A stretch of DNA of 64,000 nucleotides from an uncultured Polaribacter sp. (GCA_943846595.1 OX044355.1:1267501-1331500); one strand, 5' to 3'. Numbered from the stretch's first letter, positions 45,226-54,897 are shown. The notes: generated by a model not told the origin, from the letters alone. A program made the numbers and translations.

Positions 45226-45997
45226 TTTTTCTTATTTAGTTAAAATTCAGTTTTTAGGTTTTCGGTTTCATGGATGGCAAAAACAACCTGGGATAAAAAC
45301 AGTTCACGACATTGTGGATAAAAGCTTGCATTTTGTTTTTGAAAGAGAAGATTATAAAACCCTTGGCGTCGGGAGAACAGATGCAAAGGTCTCTGCAAGT
45401 AGCTATTATATAAATCTTTTTACTCGATTTGAATTGAATAAAGAAACGTTTTTAAAAGAATTTAATAAAAATGCACCCGCAGATTTAAAAGCGGTTTCTT
45501 TTAAAGAACTGCCAGAAGGTTTTGATCTGATCAATTCAGAAAAGATCAAAGAATATCATTATTATTTTTCTTTTGGTGAAAAAAATCACCCCTTTGCAGC
45601 CCCATTTATGACAGGATTGCAAGAAAATTTAAATCTTGAGCAGATGAAATTGGGAGCGAAATTATTTGAAGGAGAACATTATTTTCATAAATATTGCACA
45701 AAACCCTCAGCAAAAACTCTTTTTAAAAGAAGGATAGATTTCTGTGAGATTTTAGAAAATGATGTTTTAATGGCCAATTTCTTTCCCGAAAAAAGTTATG
45801 TATTAAAGGTGCGAGGCAAGGGGTTTTTGCGCTATCAGATCCGGTTGATGATGGCAGCCTTATTTGAAGTAGGGAATGGTAATCTATCCTTGCAGTATAT
45901 TAAGGCATCTTTAAAAAAAGACAACGATCAAAAGTCCTTACGAAATGTTGCGCCAGGTTCTGGGCTGCAATTATATGATATTGATTTTGTTGTTTAG
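45215..45997 (+). CDS. TruA-family tRNA pseudouridine synthase
   Basis: 260 residues from ATG 45215 (MKYPFSYLVKIQFLGFRFHGWQ). The catalytic Asp is in GVGRTDAKVSA; standard TruA has GRTDAGVHA, so this is probably the second TruA-like paralogue found in Flavobacteriaceae rather than TruA proper. The C-terminal GKGFLRYQIRLMMAALFEVG block is conserved. It should isomerise uridine in tRNA. An upstream ATG at 45155 would add 20 residues but would place the promoter inside the gene. Confidence 0.8.
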   Translation: MKYPFSYLVKIQFLGFRFHGWQKQPGIKTVHDIVDKSLHFVFEREDYKTLGVGRTDAKVSASSYYINLFTRFELNKETFLKEFNKNAPADLKAVSFKELPEGFDLINSEKIKEYHYYFSFGEKNHPFAAPFMTGLQENLNLEQMKLGAKLFEGEHYFHKYCTKPSAKTLFKRRIDFCEILENDVLMANFFPEKSYVLKVRGKGFLRYQIRLMMAALFEVGNGNLSLQYIKASLKKDNDQKSLRNVAPGSGLQLYDIDFVV

Positions 45998-46037
45998 ATA
46001 GAGGACAGGTATACTGAAATTATTGCATGCTATAAAT

Positions 46038-46071
46038 CAAAAAAACCATCTTTTGAAAGGTGGTTTTTTTA
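46038..46071. terminator. Bidirectional terminator between the TruA-family and acyl-CoA dehydrogenase genes
   Basis: The stem aaaaaaccatcttt / aaaggtggtttttt has one G-T pair and a 2-nt loop, with A and T runs, between convergent genes. Confidence 0.85.
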
Positions 46072-46093
46072 GGGTAAATATAAATGAGTAAAC

Positions 46094-47236
46094 TTATCCT
46101 TTGAGAACCCCTCTTGAAATTACAATTTTCTGAATTTCAGAGGTTCCTTCATAAATCTGAGTGATTTTTGCATCTCGCATTAAACGTTCTACATGATAAT
46201 CTTTTACAAAACCATTTCCTCCATGAATTTGAACCGCTTCTACAGTGTGTTCCATCGCAACTTTAGAAGCGTATAGTTTTGCCATTGCCGATGACATGTC
46301 ATAGTTGTTGCCTTGGTCTTTGTCCCAAGCAGCTTTCATAACCATCATTCTTGCAGCAGTAATATCGGTGTGCATGTCTGCTAATTTAAAGGCAATTGCT
46401 TGGTGATTGCAAATTTCAGTACCAAAAGCTTTTCGCTCTTTCGAATATTTTAATGCCAATTCATAGGCTCCAGCAGCAATTCCCAATGCTTGTGCAGCAA
46501 TTCCTATTCTACCACCAGAAAGTGTTTTCATGGCAAATTTGAAACCAAATCCATCTGCACCAATTCTATTTTCTTTGGGTACTTTTACATCGTTAAATTG
46601 TAAGGTGTGTGTATCACTTCCTCGAATTCCTAATTTGTCTTCTTTTGGGCCTACGTGAAAACCTGCTGTTCCTTTTTCTACGATAAAAGCATTAATCCCT
46701 CGGTGTCCTTTTTCTCTGTCGGTTTGTGCGATTACCAAATAGACATCTGCGCGTCCACCACTGGTGATCCAGTTTTTTGTTCCATTTATTACATAGTGAT
46801 CCCCTTTGTCTTCTGCTGTTGTTGCTTGTGAAGTTGCATCAGAACCCGCTTCAGGTTCGCTTAGACAAAATGCGCCAACGAATTCTCCAGTAGCTAATTT
46901 TGTCAAATATTTTTGCTTTTGCGCTTCGTTTCCGAAGGCTTCTAGGCCGAAGCAAACCAATGAGTTGTTAACCGAAACAATGACAGAAGCAGAAGCATCT
47001 ATTTTGGAGAGCTCTTCCATGACAATTACATAAGAAGTTGCATCCATTCCGCTACCTCCATATTTTGGATCTACCATAATTCCCATAAAACCAAGTGTGC
47101 CCATTTTCTTGACGAGTTCGTCTGGAAACTCTTGTTTATTGTCTCTTTCTATTACGCCAGGTAGTAACTCTGTTTGAGCAAAATCTCTTGCCGCTTCCTG
47201 AATCATGAGGTGTTCTTCCGTTAAACTGAAGTTCAT
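46094..47236 (-). CDS. Acyl-CoA dehydrogenase
   Basis: 380 residues from ATG 47236, the usual length for a short/medium-chain acyl-CoA dehydrogenase. Motifs include GIMVDPKYGGSGMDATSYV, AFCLSEPEAGSDA (FAD/substrate), ITSGGRADVY, and the C-terminal QIYEGTSEIQ with the catalytic Glu region. It introduces a 2,3 double bond in acyl-CoA and passes electrons to ETF. The TATATTTG promoter at 47273-47280 supports this start over a TTG 13 codons upstream. Confidence 0.95.
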   Translation of the reverse strand: MNFSLTEEHLMIQEAARDFAQTELLPGVIERDNKQEFPDELVKKMGTLGFMGIMVDPKYGGSGMDATSYVIVMEELSKIDASASVIVSVNNSLVCFGLEAFGNEAQKQKYLTKLATGEFVGAFCLSEPEAGSDATSQATTAEDKGDHYVINGTKNWITSGGRADVYLVIAQTDREKGHRGINAFIVEKGTAGFHVGPKEDKLGIRGSDTHTLQFNDVKVPKENRIGADGFGFKFAMKTLSGGRIGIAAQALGIAAGAYELALKYSKERKAFGTEICNHQAIAFKLADMHTDITAARMMVMKAAWDKDQGNNYDMSSAMAKLYASKVAMEHTVEAVQIHGGNGFVKDYHVERLMRDAKITQIYEGTSEIQKIVISRGVLKG

Positions 47237-47272
47237 GTGCTTTTTTTTTATTGAATTCGTAAAATTAGACCA

Positions 47273-47280
47273 CAAATATA
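47273..47280 (-). promoter_or_regulatory. Bacteroidota -7 promoter element for the acyl-CoA dehydrogenase
   Basis: The minus strand reads TATATTTG, an exact TAnnTTTG, leaving about 33 nt of leader to ATG 47236. Confidence 0.5.
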
Positions 47281-47327
47281 TCGATTTCGTAACATATTAT
47301 CGGTACTCTTTTGTTAATTTTACGAAT

Positions 47328-48386
47328 GTGAATATAAATTATACTTATAGCATTGGATTGATGTCCGGTACCTCTTTGGACGGACTGGATTTGGTGTATG
47401 TAAAATTAAATACTCAGTATTATCAGGATTTTGAAATTATACATACAGATACGGTTCCGTATTCTGAAAAATGGAAGACTATTTTACAGAAATCAATCGA
47501 CTTTTCTGAAAATGATTTAACAAAATTAGATATTGAGTATGGTCGACTATTGGCAGATCATGTTTCTGATTTTATTGAAAAATATGCCATTACAAAAATC
47601 GATTTTATTGCCTCCCACGGACATACCGTTTTGCATCAACCAGAAAAAGGGATTACGCTACAAATTGGAAATGGCCAGGTACTTGCCAATAAAACAAAGC
47701 ACAAGGTTGTCTGTGATTTTAGATCGCAGGATGTTGCTTTAGGAGGGCAGGGTGCACCTTTAGTTCCTGTTGGAGATGCGCTTCTTTTTTCTAAATACGA
47801 TTATTGCATTAACCTCGGAGGTTTTTCGAATGTTTCTTGTCAGAATCATGAAGAAAGAATTGCATTTGACATTTGTCCCGTAAACATTGTGATGAACTTT
47901 TATGCTTCAAAATTAGGAATGGATTATGATGACAACGGAGTATTGGCATCCAAAGGAAAACTAAATCATAGACTTTTAGAAAAGTTGAACCAATTAGATT
48001 ATTACAAAAAAAAGCATCCAAAATCTTTAGGGTTAGAATGGGTACAAAGAGAAATTTTTCCGTTGATAGATGAAATGGAAGCGGATGTGTCTAACATCTT
48101 GAGAACCTTTGTAGAGCATGTAGCGATTCAGATTTCAAAGATTATTGAAAAAGATCTTACTATTTTGTTTACAGGAGGTGGTGTTTTTAACTCCTTTTTA
48201 ATGAGTCGAATACGTATTTTATCTTTGGGAAAAGTAGTAAAGGTCTCAAATAGGTTGGTGAATTATAAAGAGGCTTTGGTCTTTTCTTTTTTGGGATTGT
48301 TGAAAATTAAGAATGAAATAAATTGTTTAAAAAGTGTGACTGGAGCGCATAAAAACCACGTTTCTGGTGTCGTATTTTATCCCTAG
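47328..48386 (+). CDS. anmK: Anhydro-N-acetylmuramic acid kinase
   Basis: 352 residues from a GTG at 47328 (VNINYTYSIGLMSGTSLDGLD). The N-terminal GLMSGTSLDG, SHGHTVLHQP, QIGNGQVLA, GAPLVPVGD, NLGGFSN and FTGGGVFN blocks are all AnmK/ASKHA kinase features. The enzyme hydrolyses and phosphorylates anhMurNAc to MurNAc-6-phosphate in cell-wall recycling. No ATG lies between the upstream acyl-CoA dehydrogenase promoter and the conserved N-terminus in this frame. It may act with the NamZ-like protein at 2331. Confidence 0.93.
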   Translation: MNINYTYSIGLMSGTSLDGLDLVYVKLNTQYYQDFEIIHTDTVPYSEKWKTILQKSIDFSENDLTKLDIEYGRLLADHVSDFIEKYAITKIDFIASHGHTVLHQPEKGITLQIGNGQVLANKTKHKVVCDFRSQDVALGGQGAPLVPVGDALLFSKYDYCINLGGFSNVSCQNHEERIAFDICPVNIVMNFYASKLGMDYDDNGVLASKGKLNHRLLEKLNQLDYYKKKHPKSLGLEWVQREIFPLIDEMEADVSNILRTFVEHVAIQISKIIEKDLTILFTGGGVFNSFLMSRIRILSLGKVVKVSNRLVNYKEALVFSFLGLLKIKNEINCLKSVTGAHKNHVSGVVFYP

Positions 48387-48404
48387 TTTTTTAAAAGAAA
48401 AGAA

Positions 48405-48434
48405 TTGAACACTCATAATTTTACTGTAGATTTG
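48405..48434 (+). promoter_or_regulatory. Bacteroidota promoter for the glutamate dehydrogenase gene
   Basis: TTG at 48405-48407 and TAGATTTG at 48427-48434 are separated by exactly 19 bp, an exact match to the consensus. It predicts a leader of about 135 nt. Confidence 0.7.
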
Positions 48435-48573
48435 TAATTCAATATATTAACCCTCTAAAATCTTTAAACTTTTATAAATGAATCAACTTTAGTTACACTT
48501 AAATCCAGTTTTAGGAAAATAGAAATGGCCTTGTGACGAACTAAAAAGTTGAAAATTATAAAAAAAAGATAAG

Positions 48574-49806
48574 ATGAAAAAATTATTAAAAAAATACGAA
48601 AATAAACAACCAGAGATTGTTTTTCACTGGAAAGATACAGACACTGAAGCAGAAGGATGGACTGTTATTAACTCACTTCGTGGAGGTGCAGCAGGTGGAG
48701 GTACGCGCATGAGAAAAGGGTTGGATCAAAACGAAGTAATGTCCTTGGCAAAAACGATGGAGGTTAAATTTACAGTTTCAGGACCTGCAATTGGCGGTGC
48801 AAAATCGGGCATTAATTTCGATCCAAATGACCCAAGAAAAAGAGGTGTTTTGGAGCGATGGTACAAAGCAGTAACCCCACTTTTAAAACATTATTATGGT
48901 ACGGGAGGGGATTTAAATGTTGATGCAGATAAAGATGTCATTCCAATTACAGAGGATTGTGGCGTTTGGCATCCTCAAGAAGGAATTTTCAATGGACATT
49001 TTAAGCCTTCAGAAGCAGATAAAATAAATCGTATTGGTCAGTTGCGTTTGGGAGTAATTAAAGTGATTGAAGATGCTCAGTTTTCGCCAGATTTGGCAGG
49101 AAAATATACGGTAGCAGACATGCTAACCGGCTATGGTGTTGCGGAAGCAGTAAAACATTATTATGCAATATATGGAGGTGAAATTGAAGGAAAAAGGGCC
49201 ATTGTGCAAGGTTTTGGAAATGTCGGTTCTGCAGCAGCTTACTATCTAACAAAACTAGGAGCAAAAGTTGTAGGCATTATTGATCGAGAAGGCGGAGTCA
49301 TTCGCGAGGAAGGTTTTTCTCTCAAAGAAATGACCGCATTGTTTTTATCGAAAGATGGCAATAAACTGGTTTCAGAAAACATGATTTCTTTTGATCAAAT
49401 AAATAATCAGATATGGAGTTTACCTGCCGAAATTTTTATTCCAGCAGCAGCCTCAAGATTGGTTTCCAAAGCGCAAGTACAAAAAATGATCGATACCGGT
49501 TTGGAAGTCATATCTCCAGGAGCGAATGTTCCTTTTGCGGATAAAGAAATTTTCTTTGGACCTATTATGGAGCATACTGACAAACATGTAAGTTTATTGC
49601 CAGATTTTATCTCAAATTGCGGAATTGCTAGAGTATTTGCCTATTTTATGGAATCTCGAATTGCATTGCCAATGCAAGACAAGGCTATTTTTGACGATAC
49701 GTCAAATATTATTAAGAAAGCACTACAAAGAACCTTTAACAAAAGTGCATCAAAAACAAAAATTTGCTCAACAGCATTTGAAATTGCACTCAAAGAATTA
49801 ATTTAA
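48574..49806 (+). CDS. Glu/Leu/Phe/Val dehydrogenase (probable glutamate dehydrogenase)
   Basis: 410 residues. The catalytic-lysine region GPAIGGAKSGINFDP, the substrate-domain YGTGGDLNVDAD and the Rossmann motif VQGFGNVGSAAAYYL (about 210-225) identify the amino-acid dehydrogenase superfamily. It oxidatively deaminates glutamate or a branched amino acid, or runs in reverse; by eye I cannot separate GDH from leucine dehydrogenase. It is followed 9 bp later by nhaD on the same strand. Confidence 0.88.
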   Translation: MKKLLKKYENKQPEIVFHWKDTDTEAEGWTVINSLRGGAAGGGTRMRKGLDQNEVMSLAKTMEVKFTVSGPAIGGAKSGINFDPNDPRKRGVLERWYKAVTPLLKHYYGTGGDLNVDADKDVIPITEDCGVWHPQEGIFNGHFKPSEADKINRIGQLRLGVIKVIEDAQFSPDLAGKYTVADMLTGYGVAEAVKHYYAIYGGEIEGKRAIVQGFGNVGSAAAYYLTKLGAKVVGIIDREGGVIREEGFSLKEMTALFLSKDGNKLVSENMISFDQINNQIWSLPAEIFIPAAASRLVSKAQVQKMIDTGLEVISPGANVPFADKEIFFGPIMEHTDKHVSLLPDFISNCGIARVFAYFMESRIALPMQDKAIFDDTSNIIKKALQRTFNKSASKTKICSTAFEIALKELI

Positions 49807-49815
49807 ATTTATTTT

Positions 49816-51210
49816 ATGGAATCAGTAATTATTATTGTATTTATTGTGGGTTATTTAGCAATCACATTAGAGCACAATTTAAAGTTAGATAAGTTAATCC
49901 CTGCACTAGTAATGATGGCTGTTTGTTGGGCATTGGTGGCTCTGGGAATTGATAGTTTTTCTAACTGGTTTGATTCTGCAAATCATGGTCTAGTAGAAGG
50001 TTTTGCTGAAAAAGCTCATGAAGCTAAAATGCACTTAGTAGAAGAAACCTTATTGCATCATTTAGGGAAAACCGCTGAAATTTTGGTTTTCCTTTTAGGC
50101 GCAATGACCATTGTTGAAATCATTGATTATTTTGATGGATTTTCTACCATTAAAGGATTTGTTACCTTTAAAGGGAAAAAGAAATTGTTATGGATGTTCT
50201 CGATCTTAGCATTTATTTTATCTGCGATTATTGATAACTTAACAGCAACGATTGTATTGATTTCAATTTTGCAGAAAATTGTTAAAACCAGAGAAGATCG
50301 AATTTGGTTTGCTGGTTTAATTATTATCGCTGCAAATGCAGGAGGTGCTTTTTCTCCTATTGGAGATGTGACCACTACGATGCTTTGGATTGGTGATAAA
50401 GTAAGTACTGGAATGTTGTTTGCCTATTTATTCATTCCATCCCTTTTGTGTATGGTGGTACCAACTATTATTGCGACTTACTTACCTGCATTTAAAGGGG
50501 ATATTAATTTTGATGAAAATGAAGTTGAAAAGCCAAAAAGTCAACACAGTGCTAAAATGTTGTATTTAGGTCTTGGGGCTATTTTGTTTGTACCTTTTTT
50601 TAAAACGGTCACTCATTTACCTCCTTATGTTGGAATGATGTTGTCTTTAGGAATTGTGGCAACTTTTGCAGAAATTTATAGCAGAACAAAGTTTTCATTA
50701 ACTGATTTTGATTCAGAAGCATCTGATTTGAATGCACATCATAGTCCAGTTCATACCTCATTATCTAAAGTAGAAATGCCCAGCATTTTGTTTTTCTTGG
50801 GAATTTTAATGGCGGTTGCCGCGCTAGAATCCTTAGGAATTTTATTTAATTTTGCAGACAGCTTAAAGCAAGGAATTCCCTTAATAGGAACTGAAGTAGA
50901 GGCAACAAAAGTTTCAGATTTAGTGGTTCTTTTACTCGGAGTGGGTTCTGCTGTAATTGACAATGTGCCTTTGGTAGCAGCAAGTTTAGGAATGTTTTCA
51001 GAACCTTTAGACAATCCATTGTGGCATTTTATTGCATTTTCTGCAGGTACAGGTGGATCGATGTTAATTATCGGTTCAGCAGCAGGAGTCGTAGCTATGG
51101 GGATGGAGAAAATAGATTTCTTCTGGTATTTAAAGAAAATATCTTGGTTGGCACTTATTGGTTTTTTAATTGGGTCTGCAGCATTTGTTGTGCTAAGGGA
51201 GTTTATTTAA
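49816..51210 (+). CDS. nhaD: Sodium:proton antiporter NhaD
   Basis: 464 residues with about 12 membrane segments. Conserved NhaD/IT-superfamily blocks include AIIDNLTATIVLISIL, ANAGGAFSPIGDVTTTMLW and VIDNVPLVAA, with acidic residues likely to bind Na+. It expels Na+ in exchange for protons, fitting a marine habitat. It follows the dehydrogenase gene with a 9-bp gap, so the two are probably co-transcribed. Confidence 0.95.
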   Translation: MESVIIIVFIVGYLAITLEHNLKLDKLIPALVMMAVCWALVALGIDSFSNWFDSANHGLVEGFAEKAHEAKMHLVEETLLHHLGKTAEILVFLLGAMTIVEIIDYFDGFSTIKGFVTFKGKKKLLWMFSILAFILSAIIDNLTATIVLISILQKIVKTREDRIWFAGLIIIAANAGGAFSPIGDVTTTMLWIGDKVSTGMLFAYLFIPSLLCMVVPTIIATYLPAFKGDINFDENEVEKPKSQHSAKMLYLGLGAILFVPFFKTVTHLPPYVGMMLSLGIVATFAEIYSRTKFSLTDFDSEASDLNAHHSPVHTSLSKVEMPSILFFLGILMAVAALESLGILFNFADSLKQGIPLIGTEVEATKVSDLVVLLLGVGSAVIDNVPLVAASLGMFSEPLDNPLWHFIAFSAGTGGSMLIIGSAAGVVAMGMEKIDFFWYLKKISWLALIGFLIGSAAFVVLREFI

Positions 51211-51330
51211 AAAATAATATAAATAAAAAAGATCATTTTGTATGTTTACAAGATGGTGTTTTTTATGAAATTGGATGGGCAATTTTAAATAAAAATGCGC
51301 GTTAGTAATATAGAATATAAAAAAAACTAC

Positions 51331-52020
51331 ATGTTATCATTTTTTCAAGAGAATAAAGAAGTTTTAGAAGGAGCGCTTCCAAACGAAAAAACACTTTCTA
51401 TTTATAAATTAGTTATGAATGGAGGTCTTGGTGGGCAAATAATCTTAGCCATCCTTTTTGTGTTATTGGCCATCGCGTTGTATATTTATTTTGAACGTTT
51501 TTTTGCCATAAAATCAGCTTCTAAAATTGATGAGAATTTTATGAATCAAATAAAAGAGTCTGTTTCAGAAGGAAAATTAGTTGCTGCAGCTGCTCTTTGT
51601 AAAAGCAAAAATACACCAACGTCTCGATTGATTGGAAAAGGAATTTCGAGAATTGGAAAGCCTTTAGAAGACATCAATACCGCTATTGAAACTGCTGGGA
51701 AATTAGAAGTATATCAATTAGAGAAAAATGTCAGTGTATTGGCAACCATTGCTGGAGTTGCTCCAATGATTGGTTTCTTGGGAACGGTGATCGGAATGAT
51801 TGTTGCCATTCATGAAATTGCAAATGCAGGAGGACAAATAGATATTAAAATGCTATCAGATGGGTTGTATACAGCAATGACAACAACTGTTGGTGGTTTA
51901 ATTGTTGGGATTATTGCTTACATTACCTATAATCATTTGGTGGTTCGAACCGACAAGGTAGTTTATCAAATGGAAGGAAAATCCGTTGAGTTTTTAGACT
52001 TATTGAATGAACCCGTGTAA
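51331..52020 (+). CDS. exbB: MotA/TolQ/ExbB proton channel family protein
   Basis: 229 residues with three membrane segments (about 35-55, 140-160, 180-200) and the ExbB core: SRLIGKGISRIGKPLEDINTAIE, VSVLATIAGVAPMIGFLGTVIGM and LYTAMTTTVGGLIVGI. It forms the proton channel with ExbD and energises TonB. ATG 51331 (MLSFFQENKE) is preferred to one 12 codons upstream. It heads the exbB-exbD-tonB operon. Confidence 0.95.
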   Translation: MLSFFQENKEVLEGALPNEKTLSIYKLVMNGGLGGQIILAILFVLLAIALYIYFERFFAIKSASKIDENFMNQIKESVSEGKLVAAAALCKSKNTPTSRLIGKGISRIGKPLEDINTAIETAGKLEVYQLEKNVSVLATIAGVAPMIGFLGTVIGMIVAIHEIANAGGQIDIKMLSDGLYTAMTTTVGGLIVGIIAYITYNHLVVRTDKVVYQMEGKSVEFLDLLNEPV

Positions 52021-52069
52021 GTTCGTGAAGTAAAGGTTTTGTGCTTTTCAATATCAAATACGATTCTAT

Positions 52070-52468
52070 ATGAATTTAAGAGGAAGAAATAAAGTAGATC
52101 CAACATTCAATATGTCATCAATGACAGATATTGTTTTTTTATTGTTGATATTTTTTATGCTTACTTCGACGCTGGTCACGATCAACGCAATTGATTTAAT
52201 TTTGCCAAGTTCCTCGGGAAAGACTGAGAACAAAGCTCCGATTGCGATTTCTGTGACTCAAAAAGGAGATTTCTATATCAATAAAACAAAGGTAAGTGCT
52301 CAAGCTCTAGAAAGTGAGCTCTTGAAAATTGTTGGTGTTGATAAGAAAAAGAGTATTGTGATTCGAGGTGCAAAAAAAGTAGCTTATGAAAAGGTGGTAA
52401 AAATCATCGATATTGCACAACGAAACAAGCTTAAAATGGTTTTAGCTGTAAAAGTTAGTGGAAAATAA
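52070..52468 (+). CDS. exbD: ExbD/TolR family biopolymer transport protein
   Basis: 132 residues: a short cytoplasmic N-terminus, one membrane segment (about 22-42) with the essential proton-relay Asp in SMTDIVFLLLIFFML, and a periplasmic ExbD domain. It follows exbB by 49 bp, and the next ATG comes directly after its stop. Confidence 0.95.
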   Translation: MNLRGRNKVDPTFNMSSMTDIVFLLLIFFMLTSTLVTINAIDLILPSSSGKTENKAPIAISVTQKGDFYINKTKVSAQALESELLKIVGVDKKKSIVIRGAKKVAYEKVVKIIDIAQRNKLKMVLAVKVSGK

Positions 52469-53296
52469 ATGACAGTTCTAGATACGAAACACAAACGAAA
52501 ATCTGCAGTAATTACGGTCATGATACTGTTGTTATTGCTCTTTGTGGTTTTTAATTTTGGGATGCGTTATCTAGATCCACCAGAAGAATATGGCTTGGCT
52601 ATTAATTACGGTGATTTAGATGTAGGAAATGGAACTCCTGTTACCAAAACAGCGAAGATTGTCCCTCCAAAAGTAATTCAAAAAGAAAAAGTAGCCGAAG
52701 CTCCTGAGGAAGTGCCTGCAGAAAAAGTTGTCGAAAAGGTTTTGACAGATCCTACAGCGAAAGATGTTCCAGTGGTGGAAGGCGGTAAAGAGGCTGTTAA
52801 AGAACCTGTGAAAGAAATTGTAAAGTCAACACCACCAAAAGAAATTCCGAAACCAAAACCTTCCAAAGAAACCCAAGATGCACTCCAGCGTTTGTTAAAC
52901 GGAAATGCATCAGATGGGAAGCCAAAAGGAGAGGGAGATGATGAAAACCAAGGGGTAAAAGGAAGTGAAAAAGGCGATCCTGATGTAAGCAAATACTATG
53001 GCAATTTGGGCGATGGGACAACTGGAAACTATAACTTAGCCGGTAGAAAAGCCTTGTCAAAACCCAAAGAACAACCCGATTGCGAAGAAGAAGGCATTGT
53101 CGTTGTAAGCATTACAGTCGATAAGACTGGGAAAGTAATACAAGCTGATGCAGGAGGTAAGGGGTCAACGAATACTGCTCCATGTCTATTAAAACCGGCA
53201 AAAGAAGCAGCACTGAGAACAACCTGGAATTCAGATTCAAGGGCTCCTTCTAAACAAACAGGAACGATCATTTATAAGTTTTCTTTGTCCAAATAA
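52469..53296 (+). CDS. TonB-like energy transducer
   Basis: 275 residues: one membrane segment (about 11-30), a long Pro/Lys/Glu-rich spacer (about 60-150), a Gly/Asp-rich part, and a C-terminal domain (about 205-275) with VVSITVDKTGKV. It should transmit proton-motive force from ExbBD to outer-membrane receptors. Its C-terminal domain is of the short Bacteroidota type and has a Cys pair (PDCEEEG and APCLLK). Start codon abuts the exbD stop. Confidence 0.88.
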   Translation: MTVLDTKHKRKSAVITVMILLLLLFVVFNFGMRYLDPPEEYGLAINYGDLDVGNGTPVTKTAKIVPPKVIQKEKVAEAPEEVPAEKVVEKVLTDPTAKDVPVVEGGKEAVKEPVKEIVKSTPPKEIPKPKPSKETQDALQRLLNGNASDGKPKGEGDDENQGVKGSEKGDPDVSKYYGNLGDGTTGNYNLAGRKALSKPKEQPDCEEEGIVVVSITVDKTGKVIQADAGGKGSTNTAPCLLKPAKEAALRTTWNSDSRAPSKQTGTIIYKFSLSK

Positions 53297-53314
53297 TACC
53301 CCTATTTTTGTCCA

Positions 53315-54523
53315 ATGAATTATCCTCAAACTTTAGATTGGATGTTTGCGAAATTGCCTATGTATCAACGGGAGGGAAAAATAGCATTCAAAAAAGATTT
53401 AACTAATATTTTAGCATTTTCCAAAGCGCTTGATAGTCCAGAAAAGAGGTTTAAAACAATTCATGTTGGAGGAACCAACGGAAAGGGTTCTACAAGTCAT
53501 ATGATTGCTTCTATATTACAAGAATCTGGTTATAAGGTAGGATTGTATACTTCTCCTCATCTAAAAAATTTTACAGAAAGAATTCGGATTAACGGGAAGG
53601 AGATTCCCCAGCAAAAAGTAGTTTCTTTTATCAGTCAGCACCAAGTTTTTTTAGAAAAACAAAAATTATCTTTTTTTGAAATGACTGTTGGCTTGGCATT
53701 CGATTATTTTGCCAATGAAAATGTAGATATTGCAATTGTAGAGGTTGGCTTGGGAGGAAGGCTCGATTCTACAAATATTATCGTGCCTGAAGTTTCTGTT
53801 ATCACAAATATTGGATTGGATCACACGCAGTTTTTAGGTGAAACATTACCAGAAATTGCTTTTGAAAAAGCAGGGATTATCAAAAAGCAAATTCCAGTTA
53901 TCATCGGCGAAGAACAAGCGGCGGTAAAAGCCGTCTTTTTAGAAAAAGCAAATGCAGTAAATGCCACTGTTTTCTTTGCTTCAACATCAGATGTATCCTA
54001 CAAAACCGATTTACTTGGAGAGTATCAGAGAAACAATGCAATTACTGCAGCTGCTGTCTTTCAATTTTTGAAGGGCTTTACAGTTTCTGCAGAACATATT
54101 AAAAACGGACTTTTGCAGGTAGTGAAAAACACTTCTTTAAAAGGGCGATGGCAAATTTTGCAAGAAGAGCCTCTTGCAATTTGCGATACGGCCCACAACA
54201 AAGAAGGTTTGGCCTTGGTGCTAAATCAATTAAAAAAGCAAAACTATCAAAAGCTCCATATTGTTTTAGGAATGGTTGCAGAAAAATCTTTGGAAGACAT
54301 TCTACCGCTGTTTCCGAAAGAAGCGGACTACTATTTTTGCAAGCCAGCAATCCCAAGAGGGCTGTCTGAGGAGGTTTTAGAAAAAAAGGCGATGGAATTT
54401 CAGCTCTTAGGAAAAAAATATGCTTCCGTAGAAAATGCCTATGCAAATGCGTTATTGAATGCAAATCAAGAAGATATCGTTTTTGTTGGAGGGAGTACTT
54501 TTGTTGTTGCAGAAATAATTTAA
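53315..54523 (+). CDS. folC: Bifunctional folylpolyglutamate synthase / dihydrofolate synthase
   Basis: 402 residues, Mur-ligase fold. The ATP-binding loop GGTNGKGSTSHMIASIL (about 50-66), EVGLGGRLDSTN, NIGLDHTQFLG and the C-terminal DTAHNKEGL block are conserved. It adds glutamate to dihydropteroate and folates. It is 18 bp after the tonB-like gene, so it may be read through from that operon. Confidence 0.97.
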   Translation: MNYPQTLDWMFAKLPMYQREGKIAFKKDLTNILAFSKALDSPEKRFKTIHVGGTNGKGSTSHMIASILQESGYKVGLYTSPHLKNFTERIRINGKEIPQQKVVSFISQHQVFLEKQKLSFFEMTVGLAFDYFANENVDIAIVEVGLGGRLDSTNIIVPEVSVITNIGLDHTQFLGETLPEIAFEKAGIIKKQIPVIIGEEQAAVKAVFLEKANAVNATVFFASTSDVSYKTDLLGEYQRNNAITAAAVFQFLKGFTVSAEHIKNGLLQVVKNTSLKGRWQILQEEPLAICDTAHNKEGLALVLNQLKKQNYQKLHIVLGMVAEKSLEDILPLFPKEADYYFCKPAIPRGLSEEVLEKKAMEFQLLGKKYASVENAYANALLNANQEDIVFVGGSTFVVAEII

Positions 54524-54541
54524 ATAAAAATTTCTTTTTTG

Positions 54542-54572
54542 TTTGGTATACTTAAAAACAGTGTTATATTTG
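54542..54572 (+). promoter_or_regulatory. Promoter of tRNA-Val
   Basis: TTTG at 54542-54545, a 19-bp gap and TATATTTG at 54565-54572 make an exact Bacteroidota consensus promoter 10 bp before the tRNA. Confidence 0.8.
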
Positions 54573-54582
54573 CAACCGCTTA

Positions 54583-54657
54583 GGGCAATTAGCTCAGTTG
54601 GTTCAGAGCATCTCGTTTACACCGAGAGGGTCGGGGGTTCGAATCCCTCATTGCCCA
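54583..54657 (+). tRNA. tRNA-Val (anticodon TAC)
   Basis: 75 nt with a perfect acceptor stem GGGCAAT/ATTGCCC, D-stem GCTC/GAGC, anticodon stem TCTCG/CGAGA with loop TTTACAC, and T-stem GGGGG/CCCTC with one wobble. CCA is not encoded. It reads GUA and GUG codons. Confidence 0.97.
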
Positions 54658-54664
54658 CTTAAGT

Positions 54665-54697
54665 AAAATCCTTCACATTATGTGAGGGATTTTTTTA
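54665..54697 (+). terminator. Terminator of tRNA-Val
   Basis: A 13-bp stem aaaatccttcaca / tgtgagggatttt with a 3-nt loop is followed by a T run. Confidence 0.85.
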
Positions 54698-54897
54698 TAT
54701 AAAATATTTTTTTAGGCTAGAATCGAACTGTTTTATTAAAGTTCAATAGGTAAATTTGTGGTCAAATTTTGAGAGTAAATAAACGTTCTAATAGCAAAAA
54801 TTATTTAGGAATCTAGTGCTATAAATGCAGTGTTTTAATATCGGTTTTCTGAAAGGTTATCCTGAATTAAAATTGTGGAGAAATAAATAGAAATCAG

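Noticed and set aside
47205..47327. Longer N-terminus for AnmK
   Set aside because: The added residues are not AnmK-like and overlap the start and promoter of the divergent acyl-CoA dehydrogenase.
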